Below are positions 48,849 through 58,961 of a stretch of 64,000 nucleotides of DNA, piece after piece. Below the pieces are notes generated by a model. That model saw only the letters and a list, made by a program, of their open reading frames with translations, searched no databases and was not told the origin of the DNA. Position 1 is the stretch's first letter; every line of letters starts with the position of its first letter. Origin of the DNA: Tengunoibacter tsumagoiensis (GTDB lineage: Bacteria > Chloroflexota > Ktedonobacteria > Ktedonobacterales > Ktedonobacteraceae); the NCBI RefSeq assembly GCF_003967535.1, contig NZ_BIFR01000001.1, positions 4,835,001-4,899,000 of the forward strand. Direction: 5' to 3'. The translations under genes and the position numbers were made by a program.

Positions 48849-51587
48849 TTACCGAGGAATGTTTCCAGTAATCAATATTGGCGCTCCATTGGTAAAGGTA
48901 TAAGTAAAACCTCCGTTTCCAATATTCCCCCACAAGTTGGCATAGGTGCCAGAATTGCTAACCGTTACTTGTGTGCCGCCATCTTTAAACCAGTTTCCAG
49001 CCAGAATGCCATTGCCACCAGTAACCATTGCAAGGCTGTTTGAGAACATTCCTCCCTGAACAGTATATGAACCTCCTTCAATCAAAAGGGCAAGATTATA
49101 GCTTACTTCGGTCGAAACGTTGAACATGTGGGTTGTCCCTCCGCTGAGATGAACTCCTACTCCATTAAGACCACATCCACATCCCAACAGGTTCAGAAAA
49201 GATGCACCATTCCCACCTGTGTTGCTAATGTAAACGGTATTTGGACTTCCATCCGATCCAGAATTAATAGCCGTTACATTGGCATCGCTGTCTACGACAA
49301 ATCCAGTCTGAGATCCGTAAGAGAAGGCTCCCATCCAGTGCTCATTCTGTGCCCCGCTCGTCGCCTCATAAGCCGTTTCATGCGCTCGTGAATACGTTCC
49401 AGCGACGGGAAACATTGTGGTATTCTCATCCAGGCTGTTTGGTAAGCCGCCAGTTCTTGCCCAGGCATTTAAATTAAAGACTGAGTTTTCAACCCATCCT
49501 TCATTGCTTTGTCCTACTCTCACTCCCTCCTCCAGGGCAAAACCATTCACATCATGAATGATATGTCCATTTGTTGGATACCTGGCAAAATCAACCGCTT
49601 CGTATGCATTGGATAACGAGACATCGTAGACATAGACGCCCGTTCCATTCCCACGAATGCTCCATGGATAGGCGACAATATTAGAGGCACTATCGTTGGC
49701 TTGCTCTGGATAATGGATGCCTATTCCTCGCACGCCTGCATTGGTACCGTTCAGGGTGATCAACGCGGGATCAGTATCTGCTGTGCTGCTACTACGTCCT
49801 TCATAGGCAAAAAGAATTGTTCCAGTAGCTCTCCCTCCATTCAGGAGAGTGGTGCGATGTGGCATACTATCTGCACCTCGCAGCTCTACATTACCAGGAA
49901 CACTGAGATGTCCCCTGATGGCATAAATGGCCGCTGGCAGATAGACTGTTCCACCACCTGCATTCCCTGCATCGTTCAAGGCATTCTGAATCGAGCCGGT
50001 ATCATCCGTTGAGCCATCGCCATGCGCATTATATGGAGAGCTTTCCACATCATAAAAATTGTTACTGTCTGGATGAGGTTGTAGAGCAAATGTATAGCTG
50101 CTAATGCCGCTATTCACAAAACTAAAGCCACTATCTTGAACTGCTACAGTTGCCGAGCTACTATTGTCGTAGAGTGAGCCACCTGTATAACTATTACCCA
50201 ATAGAGAGGCAGATGAGAGCCCCGATTGGAGATTTAATCCTTTTTTACCCCCTGAAAGCGTGGGGCTGAAGCTTGATCCTTGTACAACAACAGAGCCACG
50301 ACTGGCTGTTATCGCATATGGACCACTCCAGTTATCAAATGTACAATTCTGAAACTCTAACAGGTCTTGTCCTGTTAATTGCACTGCGGTCTCGGCTCCC
50401 CCTCCTATCGTGACTCCATTGAAAAGAATAGAGCTATTACTGGTGTCTCCAACCTGTACTGCAATCGGATGAGTACCCTGATTCGCCTGTAGGGTCGAAT
50501 TGGCAATCTGAATGCCTTGATTGGGATTCAGATAATTTCCATCGATCCGTAACGCGATGTTACTATTGAATACAGAAATACCAAACATACTGACGCTCAG
50601 GGTCATGCGGCTCTGCTGCACAATATCGATACCGATCTGATAGTCCGAAAAAGATAGGTTGGCAAAACGATCCCATTCTAATCCACCCATCTTTAGACCA
50701 GTTCCATTCGCACGCGTCCATGCATCAAGATCACTTCGCGCTGGTCTCTGATTGCTTACTGAAGCATCTATTGATGCCCAATAGTTGTTGTTCAAGGTAA
50801 CATTCTCGGTCTCGTCAACATCAGCGCTATCCTGGAGATACATGCCTACCACCAGCACGGTTCCTTTAACTGTATCGATAGTATGCATCTCATGGGTCGC
50901 ACGCGCTCCTGCACTGATGCCTCGATAGGAGTTAAGCAAGGTAATATGCTTGACGCTGCCCAACATATACCCATCCTCATTGAGAAGTCGACCCAGAATC
51001 TCAATGGTGTAAGGATAGGGAGTAGGATTAGCAATGGATTGATTCGGGTAATAGATGGTCAGGCCGTTGACTCCTGCACTACCAGAAATACGGAATAGCC
51101 CGGGGTCAGTCTCGCTGCCGCTCGCAACGTTGGCCAGAATCACTGTCCCATAGCTTCCACTACCAGCATCTGGATTACGCCAATCCCCACGTAGGGTACA
51201 ATGCGGCGGAATAATAATGCTACCTGTTACTTTATACTGACCTGCTGCCAGCCAGACCGTTCCACCACCACCATCACTGCAATCATTAAGAGCTGTTTGA
51301 ATCGCTGCTGTGGCATCCGCGCTTCCACCCGGATCAGCGAAATAAGGGGCACTAGTTGCATCATAATCAGCAACGACAATGTCGCCTGTCGAATAAAGGG
51401 GCCTTACAATGTGAGCATTGCCTCCACCAAAATGAGGAATAGCAAGCCGATTACTATGAGCCTGCACGTGACTGAGAAGGATAAAAGGTATGATAAATAG
51501 TAATGAAGTTGTTGCCAACATCAAAGCAACAAATCCAGGCAACAGACGCTGCATCCTAATATTCTGCGCCCATCTGCTTCTACTCAT
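48849..51587 (-). CDS. Secreted double right-handed beta-helix protein (pectate lyase-3/GH55-like)
   Basis: 912 residues from the ATG at 51587 (AAGGAAGGGG, 7 nt). Signal-anchor-like segment near residues 15-42 (LMLATTSLLFIIPFILL, ending VQA). Two beta-helix starts with the same pattern: GSADATAAIQTALNDCSDGGGGTVW and GSTDDTGSIQNALNDAGNAGGGTVY, as in the pectate lyase superfamily domain that occurs twice in GH55 beta-1,3-glucanases and phage tail spikes. Many Asn/Gly turns follow. It may be a polysaccharide-degrading or adhesive surface protein; catalytic residues were not identified. Confidence 0.72.
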   Translation of the reverse strand: MSRSRWAQNIRMQRLLPGFVALMLATTSLLFIIPFILLSHVQAHSNRLAIPHFGGGNAHIVRPLYSTGDIVVADYDATSAPYFADPGGSADATAAIQTALNDCSDGGGGTVWLAAGQYKVTGSIIIPPHCTLRGDWRNPDAGSGSYGTVILANVASGSETDPGLFRISGSAGVNGLTIYYPNQSIANPTPYPYTIEILGRLLNEDGYMLGSVKHITLLNSYRGISAGARATHEMHTIDTVKGTVLVVGMYLQDSADVDETENVTLNNNYWASIDASVSNQRPARSDLDAWTRANGTGLKMGGLEWDRFANLSFSDYQIGIDIVQQSRMTLSVSMFGISVFNSNIALRIDGNYLNPNQGIQIANSTLQANQGTHPIAVQVGDTSNSSILFNGVTIGGGAETAVQLTGQDLLEFQNCTFDNWSGPYAITASRGSVVVQGSSFSPTLSGGKKGLNLQSGLSSASLLGNSYTGGSLYDNSSSATVAVQDSGFSFVNSGISSYTFALQPHPDSNNFYDVESSPYNAHGDGSTDDTGSIQNALNDAGNAGGGTVYLPAAIYAIRGHLSVPGNVELRGADSMPHRTTLLNGGRATGTILFAYEGRSSSTADTDPALITLNGTNAGVRGIGIHYPEQANDSASNIVAYPWSIRGNGTGVYVYDVSLSNAYEAVDFARYPTNGHIIHDVNGFALEEGVRVGQSNEGWVENSVFNLNAWARTGGLPNSLDENTTMFPVAGTYSRAHETAYEATSGAQNEHWMGAFSYGSQTGFVVDSDANVTAINSGSDGSPNTVYISNTGGNGASFLNLLGCGCGLNGVGVHLSGGTTHMFNVSTEVSYNLALLIEGGSYTVQGGMFSNSLAMVTGGNGILAGNWFKDGGTQVTVSNSGTYANLWGNIGNGGFTYTFTNGAPILITGNIPR

Positions 51588-51936
51588 GGGGTATCCCCTT
51601 CCTTGGAGCCTGGGGTAAATCAATGATCATCACAATCACCACGATGTGATAAGATCTCTCATGAGATGAATAATAGCGTGAGAAACATTTCAACAATGAA
51701 AGTTACTTGCAACTTTTCATCTTAGTGCTAGAGGTATCTTCCATCTATTTATACACGAAAGTTGCCTACAAATTCAAGTGATTTGTAGGCAACTTCTACC
51801 AGACAAATATATATTTTTCCTGGTTTACTTCCTGAACCATAGAGAATCGATGAGAGTGGGGAAGTTCATGCATGAATATGAAAAGAAGGAGCTCTATCTT
51901 TCTTTCCAAAGAGGACTATGTATGGCTCCTGCTCAG
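51588..51936. other. Intergenic region with two inverted repeats
   Basis: No gene supported. Holds ATGAAAGTT..AACTTTTCAT (about 51694-51718, imperfect) and the perfect hairpin at 51759-51795; the first may be a regulatory site of the beta-helix gene. Confidence 0.5.
51759..51795. terminator. 15-bp perfect hairpin between the response regulator and the beta-helix gene
   Basis: AAGTTGCCTACAAAT and its exact complement, loop TCAAGTG. No T-run. Confidence 0.45.
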
Positions 51937-52335
51937 TTAGTCAGTGAGAATTTTGGTCACTGTCTCGATCAGATCATCAATCTCAAATGGCTTGCTCAGG
52001 ACGATGAGATGACGCTTCTCGGCCTCATGCTGCGGCAGGTTTGCGCTGATCATGACTGCCGGGATCTCATTGAGATCTACCTGATCACGCAATGAGTCGT
52101 AGAGCTCAAATCCATTCATCTTTGGAAGCTGATAGTCTATGAGGAGCAGATCAGGCAAAAAATCTCTGAATACCTGTAAAGCCTGGAAGGCATCTGTGAC
52201 GAGAAAGGCTAGATAGGGAGTCTCGTCAACGATGGCTTGCACCAGACAGGCTCCTACGCTGGCATCGTCTTCAATAATAAGTACGGTTTTCTTTGAGTCT
52301 GCTCTTTCCTGCTGGGTGGATGGTGAAAACGTCAT
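51937..52335 (-). CDS. Stand-alone response regulator receiver protein
   Basis: About 132 residues from the ATG at 52335 (AAGGAA 6 nt). One CheY-like domain: acidic pair in IIEDDAS, phospho-acceptor D67 in LLLIDYQLPKMNG, ISAN Ser and LSKPFE Lys. No output domain and no kinase nearby, so it acts on a partner encoded elsewhere, as in phosphorelays or motility-type signalling. Confidence 0.92.
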   Translation of the reverse strand: MTFSPSTQQERADSKKTVLIIEDDASVGACLVQAIVDETPYLAFLVTDAFQALQVFRDFLPDLLLIDYQLPKMNGFELYDSLRDQVDLNEIPAVMISANLPQHEAEKRHLIVLSKPFEIDDLIETVTKILTD

Positions 52336-52468
52336 AAATGGTTCCTTGCTCGCTTGGGTATACATAGTCTACACATACAATTCGTTTCGCTGTATCTGTA
52401 ATACGAAGCAAGGTCTTTATTCGCTGAATCTATCCTATACTCCTATGAGTACCCATGGTAGCCTGATG

Positions 52469-52529
52469 GCTTTCACCATCCCATCAGAGAATGTGGCTTG
52501 CTTATGCTCTCCGATAGAATGGTGAAAGC
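52469..52529. other. Structured region upstream of the response regulator gene
   Basis: GCTTTCACCAT pairs with ATGGTGAAAGC over 11 bp, with ATC/GAT and GAG/CTC pairs inside and a 16-base loop. It lies between the DUF1269 and response regulator genes. Terminator of DUF1269 or small structured RNA. Confidence 0.45.
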
Positions 52530-52568
52530 GCTCATTATCTTGCTTGCGTCTCTCTTGTGTAGAGAAGA

Positions 52569-53060
52569 CTATTTGCTGTTAACACCGAGCATCTCACGAA
52601 GATAAGCCTCATTCTCAGTCGAAAGTGAGGACTGTATAAGCTGAAACTGATAGTTCTTCAGGCGTGGCAAGACTTTTTCAATAACAGCGTCGCGTGTCAT
52701 GAGAAAGAGGGCACATTCGCCTGGTTGGATCGCACTCCCAACTTGCTTGATAAAGCTATCATCAATCCCAATATCGGCAAATTTACCTGAAAGCGCTCCT
52801 GCCCCTGCACCAACAGCAGCTCCTAGCGCAGGCATAAAGAAGAGCAATCCAATCAGTAAGCCCCAGAATGCACCTCCCATCGCTCCGGCCCCTACCAGAT
52901 CATGTAATTGCTTGATTTTGGCTTTCCCATCGGGTCGTCGGATGATTAATGCGGCATCATCGAGTTTTACCAGTTGCTGCTTCTGCAAGTTCTTCATCTC
53001 GTCGGCCACTTGTCTTGCAATGGTTTCATCCGCAAATTTAAGAACAAACAAGTTACTCAT
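52569..53060 (-). CDS. DUF1269 family membrane protein
   Basis: 163 residues. Starts NLFVLKFADETIARQVADEM, has KIKQLHDLVGAGAMGGAFWGLLIGLLFF and a Gly/Ala-rich hairpin of two membrane helices, then DDSFIKQVGSAIQPGECALFLM. These are DUF1269 (stress-linked membrane protein) signatures. Function unknown. Confidence 0.87.
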   Translation of the reverse strand: MSNLFVLKFADETIARQVADEMKNLQKQQLVKLDDAALIIRRPDGKAKIKQLHDLVGAGAMGGAFWGLLIGLLFFMPALGAAVGAGAGALSGKFADIGIDDSFIKQVGSAIQPGECALFLMTRDAVIEKVLPRLKNYQFQLIQSSLSTENEAYLREMLGVNSK

Positions 53061-53184
53061 TTTTTGAACTCCTTAAGCCTACTTTTCTTCTAGCTCGTCC
53101 TGGACCTGGAGGGACTAACTACGTACATAAGTATATAAAAGCAAACAGGGAGTTACATCGCACTCTCGAGCGATTCATACCTAA

Positions 53185-53673
53185 TCATTTTGAGTGACTT
53201 TTAGGAGTGGGGACGGCGCGTGGCCCGGGTGTCGGAGTTGGTAGTATTCTCCTGGGTGGTTCGCTTGTAGCCGTTGGCAGAGCATTCTGACTACTGGCAG
53301 TAGGTTGAGGAGAAACACGCGGTGGGCTCCATTTAGCCCCCTTTTTGGGCATCCTTATTCGACTTCCCGTTGGCAGAGAGCAGCCAGTACAGGCCTGAAC
53401 TGCTTGAACAGTGGGCTTAGGAGTAGGTGCAGGTGGGGAAGCAGTGGGAGCAATCAATGTGGGGGTCTCCAAAGCTGACAGGCCACTTCCATTCTTCTCT
53501 TCTGCTTTAAAGCTGTAAATTGACCAGTGAGAGAGGGAAGGAAGGCCAATTGTCATCAAAAAAAGATAACTTGTAGCCGCTATTAAAAAACTAAGAAGCA
53601 ATCCTTGAGCTAATTTTCCACGCATTCCAAGGTTCCATAATGCCATCAGTGTATCTATCATCATCCTACTCAA
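53185..53673 (-). CDS. Small Pro/Thr-rich membrane protein of unknown function
   Basis: 162 residues. One membrane helix (GLLLSFLIAATSYLFLMTIG), then an extracytoplasmic low-complexity region rich in Pro, Thr and Ser with a CTGC pair (residues about 93-96). It lies 24 bp after the PH-like protein gene, and the latter 86 bp after the transglutaminase gene, so the three probably form an operon. The tail could span or anchor in the wall. Confidence 0.55.
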   Translation of the reverse strand: MSRMMIDTLMALWNLGMRGKLAQGLLLSFLIAATSYLFLMTIGLPSLSHWSIYSFKAEEKNGSGLSALETPTLIAPTASPPAPTPKPTVQAVQACTGCSLPTGSRIRMPKKGAKWSPPRVSPQPTASSQNALPTATSEPPRRILPTPTPGPRAVPTPKSHSK

Positions 53674-53698
53674 CTCTTACTAACCGCGCTTGACGTTG

Positions 53699-54682
53699 TT
53701 ATCTCGTCCGACTCTCTCCGGTCGGGCCAATCAAAAAAGGGGATTGAGACATGGGAACCATCGACCAATCTCCTCCAGTACTGGCATCAATCGCCCATGG
53801 CAGTGCCAGTGGCATGTTTTCCTGCTGAAAACGCTGAAAGATTGTCTCTAAATACATGAGACACTCCAGTGGATAGCGCAGCGAGAACCGATAGCGATTG
53901 GTCCAATTGAGCGTCAAAAGGACGACTAATTCATCCTGACAGAAAAAGTGGAGTAGCTGCTCATATTTAATCACGATCTGGCGCTTCCGACCCATATAAA
54001 TAGCTCTCTGATTGGTCAGGATAAATTGCCCCTGATCTTTGATCCCTCGCCTGGCAAAAAGGGGGGTTCCTGACAGCTCTGTATAAAATTGCGCATCCAC
54101 ACAATAATGAGCAACCTCTCCCTGGTGCAACCTCGGCGTCACAATAACATGTGGCAACTGGCCTGACTGTAGCGTCCGTGTAAGGCGCTCAACATCAAAA
54201 CCATGCTGCCGCCTTGTCCGCTCGGTTCTTAGATTATTCAAACGGTGGATACGCAACATCTGGCGCTCTTGATACATACGAGCATTCAGTGCCTCGCTGG
54301 CTTCTTTGGCCTGCTCGTTCCCATCAACGGGTATCCATGCCTGGGCGTCAAGATGAAGGTGGTGAGAAGCAGACTGATCTGAAGGACTGACTGCACCATT
54401 CTGTAAGACTGCACGAAGATGCGCTCTCTGCCAACTCTCTACATATACGATGATCTTAAGTGCTGCATCGATATCAACGATGCCTCGCAAGAAGATAACG
54501 CGCTCTTTGAGCTGGAGCTTTAAACGGGTTGAGGAGATTCCAAGCGTGCGCGCATAGATGGGTTGAATTGAAATAATATCTTGTATAGCGTATGAGGTTT
54601 CATTAAGCTCTAGATGATCACGATATAAGCGAAGAAACTGCCCCCACCCATACTTACAGACCACAATTAAATCGTGTGACAT
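53699..54682 (-). CDS. Protein with two PH-like/GRAM-type domains, unknown function
   Basis: 327 residues from the ATG at 54682 (GGGAGG 5 nt upstream). N-terminal beta-rich unit LIVVCKYGWGQFLRLYRDHLELNE.. and a C-terminal unit with the pattern GQFILTNQRAIYMG, typical of bacterial PH/GRAM-like domains that bind a membrane surface. No transmembrane helix. Middle region is charged and helical (RMYQERQMLRIHRLNNLRTE). Family not firmly recognised. Confidence 0.55.
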   Translation of the reverse strand: MSHDLIVVCKYGWGQFLRLYRDHLELNETSYAIQDIISIQPIYARTLGISSTRLKLQLKERVIFLRGIVDIDAALKIIVYVESWQRAHLRAVLQNGAVSPSDQSASHHLHLDAQAWIPVDGNEQAKEASEALNARMYQERQMLRIHRLNNLRTERTRRQHGFDVERLTRTLQSGQLPHVIVTPRLHQGEVAHYCVDAQFYTELSGTPLFARRGIKDQGQFILTNQRAIYMGRKRQIVIKYEQLLHFFCQDELVVLLTLNWTNRYRFSLRYPLECLMYLETIFQRFQQENMPLALPWAIDASTGGDWSMVPMSQSPFLIGPTGESRTR

Positions 54683-54792
54683 AGCGCCCTCCCACTCCAC
54701 AATCACCCGGCAACCACCTTAGCGCGTCATCCAGCCATTACCCAATCATTATCTATAGTAACGCAAAAAGTCTTAAAAAGTAACAAAAAAGA

Positions 54793-57231
54793 CTATTCCT
54801 CGCCCTTAAAAAGAGGTTCCATTGGTGATGAGGGTTTTCGCCGCCAGAAAAGATGTGGAAGCAGCCTGAAAAGGCGAGGCCAGAGCCGCTTTGCCACTAC
54901 CTCAGCTTGATGATCCTGGCGTTGACCCCAACGCTCACGTACAAATAGCTCTGTCACCTGCCAGAGCGCCTGTTCTTGCTGAGGGAGATAACGGCTCAGC
55001 ATGCCTGTATATTCGTATGGAGTCTGCCAACGTTGAGGAGCCAGACCAGATAGGCTGGCAAGTGAACAAAACCTCCAGAAAATACTTGCAATGATGGTGC
55101 TCTGTCCCCCAAAGTCTAACCACCATCTTCTGAACAAGGCATAGAAGAAGAACAAGGCAGCACCGATAAACCCACTAATTGACAGCCATAACCACCACTC
55201 AGGCAGGCTCTCAACGGTGCTGTTTGCCTCTATTCTCTGTCCGCCAGGAGAAGCAGCTGGCGTAGAGGGAGTTGTGCTCTTCTGTGTAGGAGTGGGCTGG
55301 ACAGGTGTAGGGGTAGATTTCACAGGTGCCGCCGTTGGAGCCACAGCGGGAGCCGTAGCTGCCTGTGGCGCAGCCGAGAAGCCAGGGGTAGGATCAAAAT
55401 TTATCCAGCCATGGCCCGGAAGAAAAGCTTGTACCCAGCTATGTGCATCATTGCCATTAACCACCCAGGTGTTCGTCTGCCAATCAAAATGTCCACCACT
55501 AAAACCATTGACCATTCGCATCGGAATATTGAGTAACCGCCCCATCATCGCCATGGTCGTCGCATAATGGGTACAATAGCCTATATGATTTCGAAGAAGC
55601 CAGTCGGCAACATCCATATTCTCAGGAACTGGCGGATTATCGATTGAATAGTGGAATACATTCTCATCGTTAAGATGACTTTCCAGTAAGGTTAGAGCTT
55701 CGTAGCTTGTGGTAGCTCCTTTTGTCCAGTTCTCCGCTGTCTGTAAAACTTTAGGAGACAGGTCTTTAGGAATAGAGAGGTAGAGAGATTGCAGGGCGGC
55801 TAATTCTGGTTGCTCATAGGTAGTCTGCCAATAATTCACATTATTGGCAGGCAAAGGGACGTCTGCAAATGTGGCAGCACTGGTAGGTGCCAGAGAGGAG
55901 CGAACTTGATAGGACTCGCCTTTTTGGAGGGGATCGCGCTGTGTCCAGGCCGTATCTGCAATGCTGTCTCCATAAATAATGGTTGCAACGGCAAAAACAG
56001 TGGGGTGCGCTGGAGCAAAGATATAACTTCTGGTTCCTCCTGGAGGCTGAAGGATCTTCACTGTTGTGGTCACTGATCTCCCTTCCAGGGTGTCATTAAA
56101 CAGATCAGTATTGGCATCATAGGCATGAGCGATGGCTGATGTAGCAGTCCAGGTATGTCCATCAAATTGATTATAGGTAAATCCCTCCAGGCTATGGGAA
56201 GAATTATCTGAGCTCGTATAGGTCAATACCTCGCCAGTAGGGAGATGCACACTCCCTGTAATGGTGAGTTGATCGCCAAAAAAATTGGTGGTATCCGATC
56301 GTCCAGGAAGGAATGAGAAGTTCTGCCAGGAGACATTTCCACTAAAAAGATTATTCCAATCTGCACCCATCTGGCTCCAAAGCCGGGCCCCCTGCGCTGA
56401 TTGTGATGGCATGGGCAAGAGCCAGCCACAAAGTGTAGTGATTAAGACAATGAAGCAGGCTATCTGCATGCAACGCCTGACAATCGCTCTGACCCAGAGT
56501 TGATCTGTGTAGAGCCCATCCCGACGCCACTGCATAATCTGCGAGGCAATCTGCATTCGCGCAACCAGTAGACCTAAAGCTACAAGCATAATAATAACGA
56601 GATAGCTGTAATCGCCCGCCGTAATGTAGTTCATATTCACCAGCATAATGGCGGCATAAACGAGCACCACTAACCAGGGAAGATGCGCACGATAAATCAG
56701 CCAGCTCCCAAAATAGCCTAAAAAGAAGCTTAAGAAGGAGAGATAGAAGAAGAAGATCATTCGACTATCAATCAGACCCGGCATGGTCTGACCAGTCATT
56801 GCCGCAAACAATTGTTGGAAAAGCTGAGACCAGGGAATCTGAAACGCAACCACGCTGGTTAACCAGAGGGCAAACCAGTACCCAATGAGACTGGCTATCA
56901 AGTGCAGAAGCAGTTGAGGAATATAAGGAAGCTTGGCAATCCCCAGACCAACCAGCAGTCCCAGGATAGGGCACCATAGGATAATGAGGCTCTGCGGTAC
57001 CCAATTTGCATCAATAATGGCAAATGCGACGCTGTATAATGCAATCCCTAACAAAAAAAAGACTAACCAGCCCTCTGCTGGTCGCCAGATCCAGCCCTGT
57101 ACGGCCCGTTTCGAGGAAGTTTTAGATGGTGCCTGCAATGTGGCATCAAACGAAGGGAGATCAGATTGGGATAAGCCTTTACGCTTCTTCCTCTGTACAC
57201 CTTTCTGGATATCTGCCAGACCCTGGCCCAT
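54793..57231 (-). CDS. Membrane transglutaminase-like protein (TgpA type)
   Basis: 812 residues from the ATG at 57231 with GAGGAGG 5 nt upstream. Six or more N-terminal helices to about residue 290, then a large extracytoplasmic part. The transglutaminase triad is present: Cys in IGYCTHYATTMAMMGR, His in GNDAHSWVQ, Asp in INFDPTPGF. A Pro/Thr linker, one more helix and a C-terminal cytoplasmic DUF4129-like region follow. TgpA-type proteins are linked to envelope processes. AATAAT-type promoter not clear; TATAAT occurs upstream. Confidence 0.85.
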   Translation of the reverse strand: MGQGLADIQKGVQRKKRKGLSQSDLPSFDATLQAPSKTSSKRAVQGWIWRPAEGWLVFFLLGIALYSVAFAIIDANWVPQSLIILWCPILGLLVGLGIAKLPYIPQLLLHLIASLIGYWFALWLTSVVAFQIPWSQLFQQLFAAMTGQTMPGLIDSRMIFFFYLSFLSFFLGYFGSWLIYRAHLPWLVVLVYAAIMLVNMNYITAGDYSYLVIIMLVALGLLVARMQIASQIMQWRRDGLYTDQLWVRAIVRRCMQIACFIVLITTLCGWLLPMPSQSAQGARLWSQMGADWNNLFSGNVSWQNFSFLPGRSDTTNFFGDQLTITGSVHLPTGEVLTYTSSDNSSHSLEGFTYNQFDGHTWTATSAIAHAYDANTDLFNDTLEGRSVTTTVKILQPPGGTRSYIFAPAHPTVFAVATIIYGDSIADTAWTQRDPLQKGESYQVRSSLAPTSAATFADVPLPANNVNYWQTTYEQPELAALQSLYLSIPKDLSPKVLQTAENWTKGATTSYEALTLLESHLNDENVFHYSIDNPPVPENMDVADWLLRNHIGYCTHYATTMAMMGRLLNIPMRMVNGFSGGHFDWQTNTWVVNGNDAHSWVQAFLPGHGWINFDPTPGFSAAPQAATAPAVAPTAAPVKSTPTPVQPTPTQKSTTPSTPAASPGGQRIEANSTVESLPEWWLWLSISGFIGAALFFFYALFRRWWLDFGGQSTIIASIFWRFCSLASLSGLAPQRWQTPYEYTGMLSRYLPQQEQALWQVTELFVRERWGQRQDHQAEVVAKRLWPRLFRLLPHLFWRRKPSSPMEPLFKGEE

Positions 57232-57415
57232 CAAGTCCTCCTCTTAACTAAAGCAACATTTGGGGCGTCTGGAGTTCATAAGGCTCTACCACATTCAGCC
57301 ACAAATGCGCCACAAGATGGTAACTATACTTCTCGCATTATAGTCTGTACTGTATCAAGTATACACTTTCAATGACGGCAACGCTGTGTTTTTTGTCACA
57401 ATTGGGACCATATAT

Positions 57416-58747
57416 TTATGCATTTGTCTGCATTGGCTCCCTTTTTCGGCCAAATGAAATTAATAACATGCTTGGGGCCATCAATAAACAGATCGCTCCA
57501 AAAACAAAGGCCATTGAGAGGCTGATGTTTGTCTGCAACCATCCCGCAATCGCTGGACCAACGCTAAAACCAATGCTCCAGGTAACAGAGTAAAGTCCCG
57601 AAAGCATTGCTCTCTGGCGAGATGAGGCCTGTTCCATGGCAAATGCCGCATAAACAGGCTCAATCAAAGTACGCAAGAATGAACGTGCATACTCACCTGT
57701 GATTGCAATTGGTAGAGACGGCGCATAACCAATTAAAAGCATAAGAGGTGCGCTCATGTATTGCACAATTGTGACAATACGGAGCTTACTCCATCTCTTC
57801 ACAAATAATGGTGCAGCTAAGGCGAAGATTCCACCCGTGAGACCGGAGATGGTGAAAATAATCCCCAAAGATCCTGGCAGAAGTTGAAAGCGCAAGACAA
57901 AGTAGATCTGGATCAATGCAACGACCGCCCCTTCTCCTGTGGTAAAAAGGAGATCTGGCAGTAGAAGCTGACCAAAGAGGAGCCACGTGGGCTTTGCTCG
58001 TGCTCCGCTCTCTTCTGCAGCAAGAACGTTGGCCGCTTCTGACTGAGCACTCTTTCTCTGTGAGGCTCTCCGAGGCTCGCGGAGCATCCAGAGTGGTAAT
58101 CCAAAGAGGAATGTAAAAGAGGCCGCCGCAAAGACGCCCCAACGCAATGGCACTGTACTGCCAGCTGAGACATGGATGATTCCACCCACCAGCTCTGGAA
58201 TAGCTCCCCCTAAAAGATTTCCCAGCGATCCAATACCCAGTAATAAAAAACTATTCAGGGCAAAGACTCCTACTCTCTGCTCTTCCTTTGTGCTCTCTGT
58301 TAAAAGAGGCAGGTTCGTTACCCAATAAGCCGTGGAGACGAAGCCCTGTAATAAATTTAAACCTAACAACCAGGGAGCTGAAGTAGCAAGGGCAGTCAGC
58401 GCAAGAAAAAGAGGCGAGAGGACAGCCGTCAATAATAAAACTGGCTTACGCCCCCAACGATCTGCCAGCATCCCTGTAGGAACAGCTCCTATCAGTGCTC
58501 CCAGCGCTGACATGGCACTAAAAATTCCTATAAAATCGGTTTTATAACCCAGGCTATGCACATAATAATTAAGGCTTAAGTTCGCAATCGAGAGTTGAAA
58601 ACCTTTTCCTGTGGTAAATAATAACAGAAGATAAACATTTAAGGGCAGGCGATTCGATAACGCAAGTCTTGAGTAAATCTTTTTCACAGGGCCGATTGGT
58701 GGTGCATGGTGAGCAGACTTTTCTGGAACGGGTGAAACGAAGGACAT
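57416..58747 (-). CDS. MFS transporter
   Basis: 443 residues, twelve helices with a central polar loop (RRASQRKSAQSEAANVLAAEES). Motif A GMLADRWGRKPVLL after helix 2. The N-terminal cytoplasmic tail (about 40 residues) is Lys/Pro-rich. Substrate unknown; not close in sequence to the other MFS proteins in the window. Confidence 0.85.
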   Translation of the reverse strand: MSFVSPVPEKSAHHAPPIGPVKKIYSRLALSNRLPLNVYLLLLFTTGKGFQLSIANLSLNYYVHSLGYKTDFIGIFSAMSALGALIGAVPTGMLADRWGRKPVLLLTAVLSPLFLALTALATSAPWLLGLNLLQGFVSTAYWVTNLPLLTESTKEEQRVGVFALNSFLLLGIGSLGNLLGGAIPELVGGIIHVSAGSTVPLRWGVFAAASFTFLFGLPLWMLREPRRASQRKSAQSEAANVLAAEESGARAKPTWLLFGQLLLPDLLFTTGEGAVVALIQIYFVLRFQLLPGSLGIIFTISGLTGGIFALAAPLFVKRWSKLRIVTIVQYMSAPLMLLIGYAPSLPIAITGEYARSFLRTLIEPVYAAFAMEQASSRQRAMLSGLYSVTWSIGFSVGPAIAGWLQTNISLSMAFVFGAICLLMAPSMLLISFGRKREPMQTNA

Positions 58748-58925
58748 AAATCACAGACTCCTGGTTGACCAAATAAAACTTCCCTCATAGCCTACCATAG
58801 CGCTCTACTATAAACAATGCACAAATGGACAGGTTGCTGATATATAACAAACAGGCTTACTCAAAAATTTCTCTCATTACTCGATTTTTCATTTTGACTA
58901 TTATCAAAGATATTCTCTTGTTGAC

Positions 58926-58954
58926 TTGTATAATAGAAAAATATTGGCTATGAT
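58926..58954 (+). promoter_or_regulatory. Promoter of the first GlsB-like gene
   Basis: TTGTAT (58926-58931), 17-bp spacer, TATGAT (58949-58954), about 110 bp before the ATG. An overlapping TTGACTTGTATAAT is a less well spaced alternative. Confidence 0.5.
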
Positions 58955-58961
58955 ATACAAC

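Noticed and set aside
51778-52095. 105-codon plus-strand frame over the response regulator
   Set aside because: Half of it is antisense to a receiver domain with all key residues, and it has no known family pattern.
57390-57425. Fourth copy of the TGTCACA promoter (TTTGTCACAATTGG on the plus strand)
   Set aside because: The GCATCT half is absent at the required spacing, and the following gene lies on the opposite strand.
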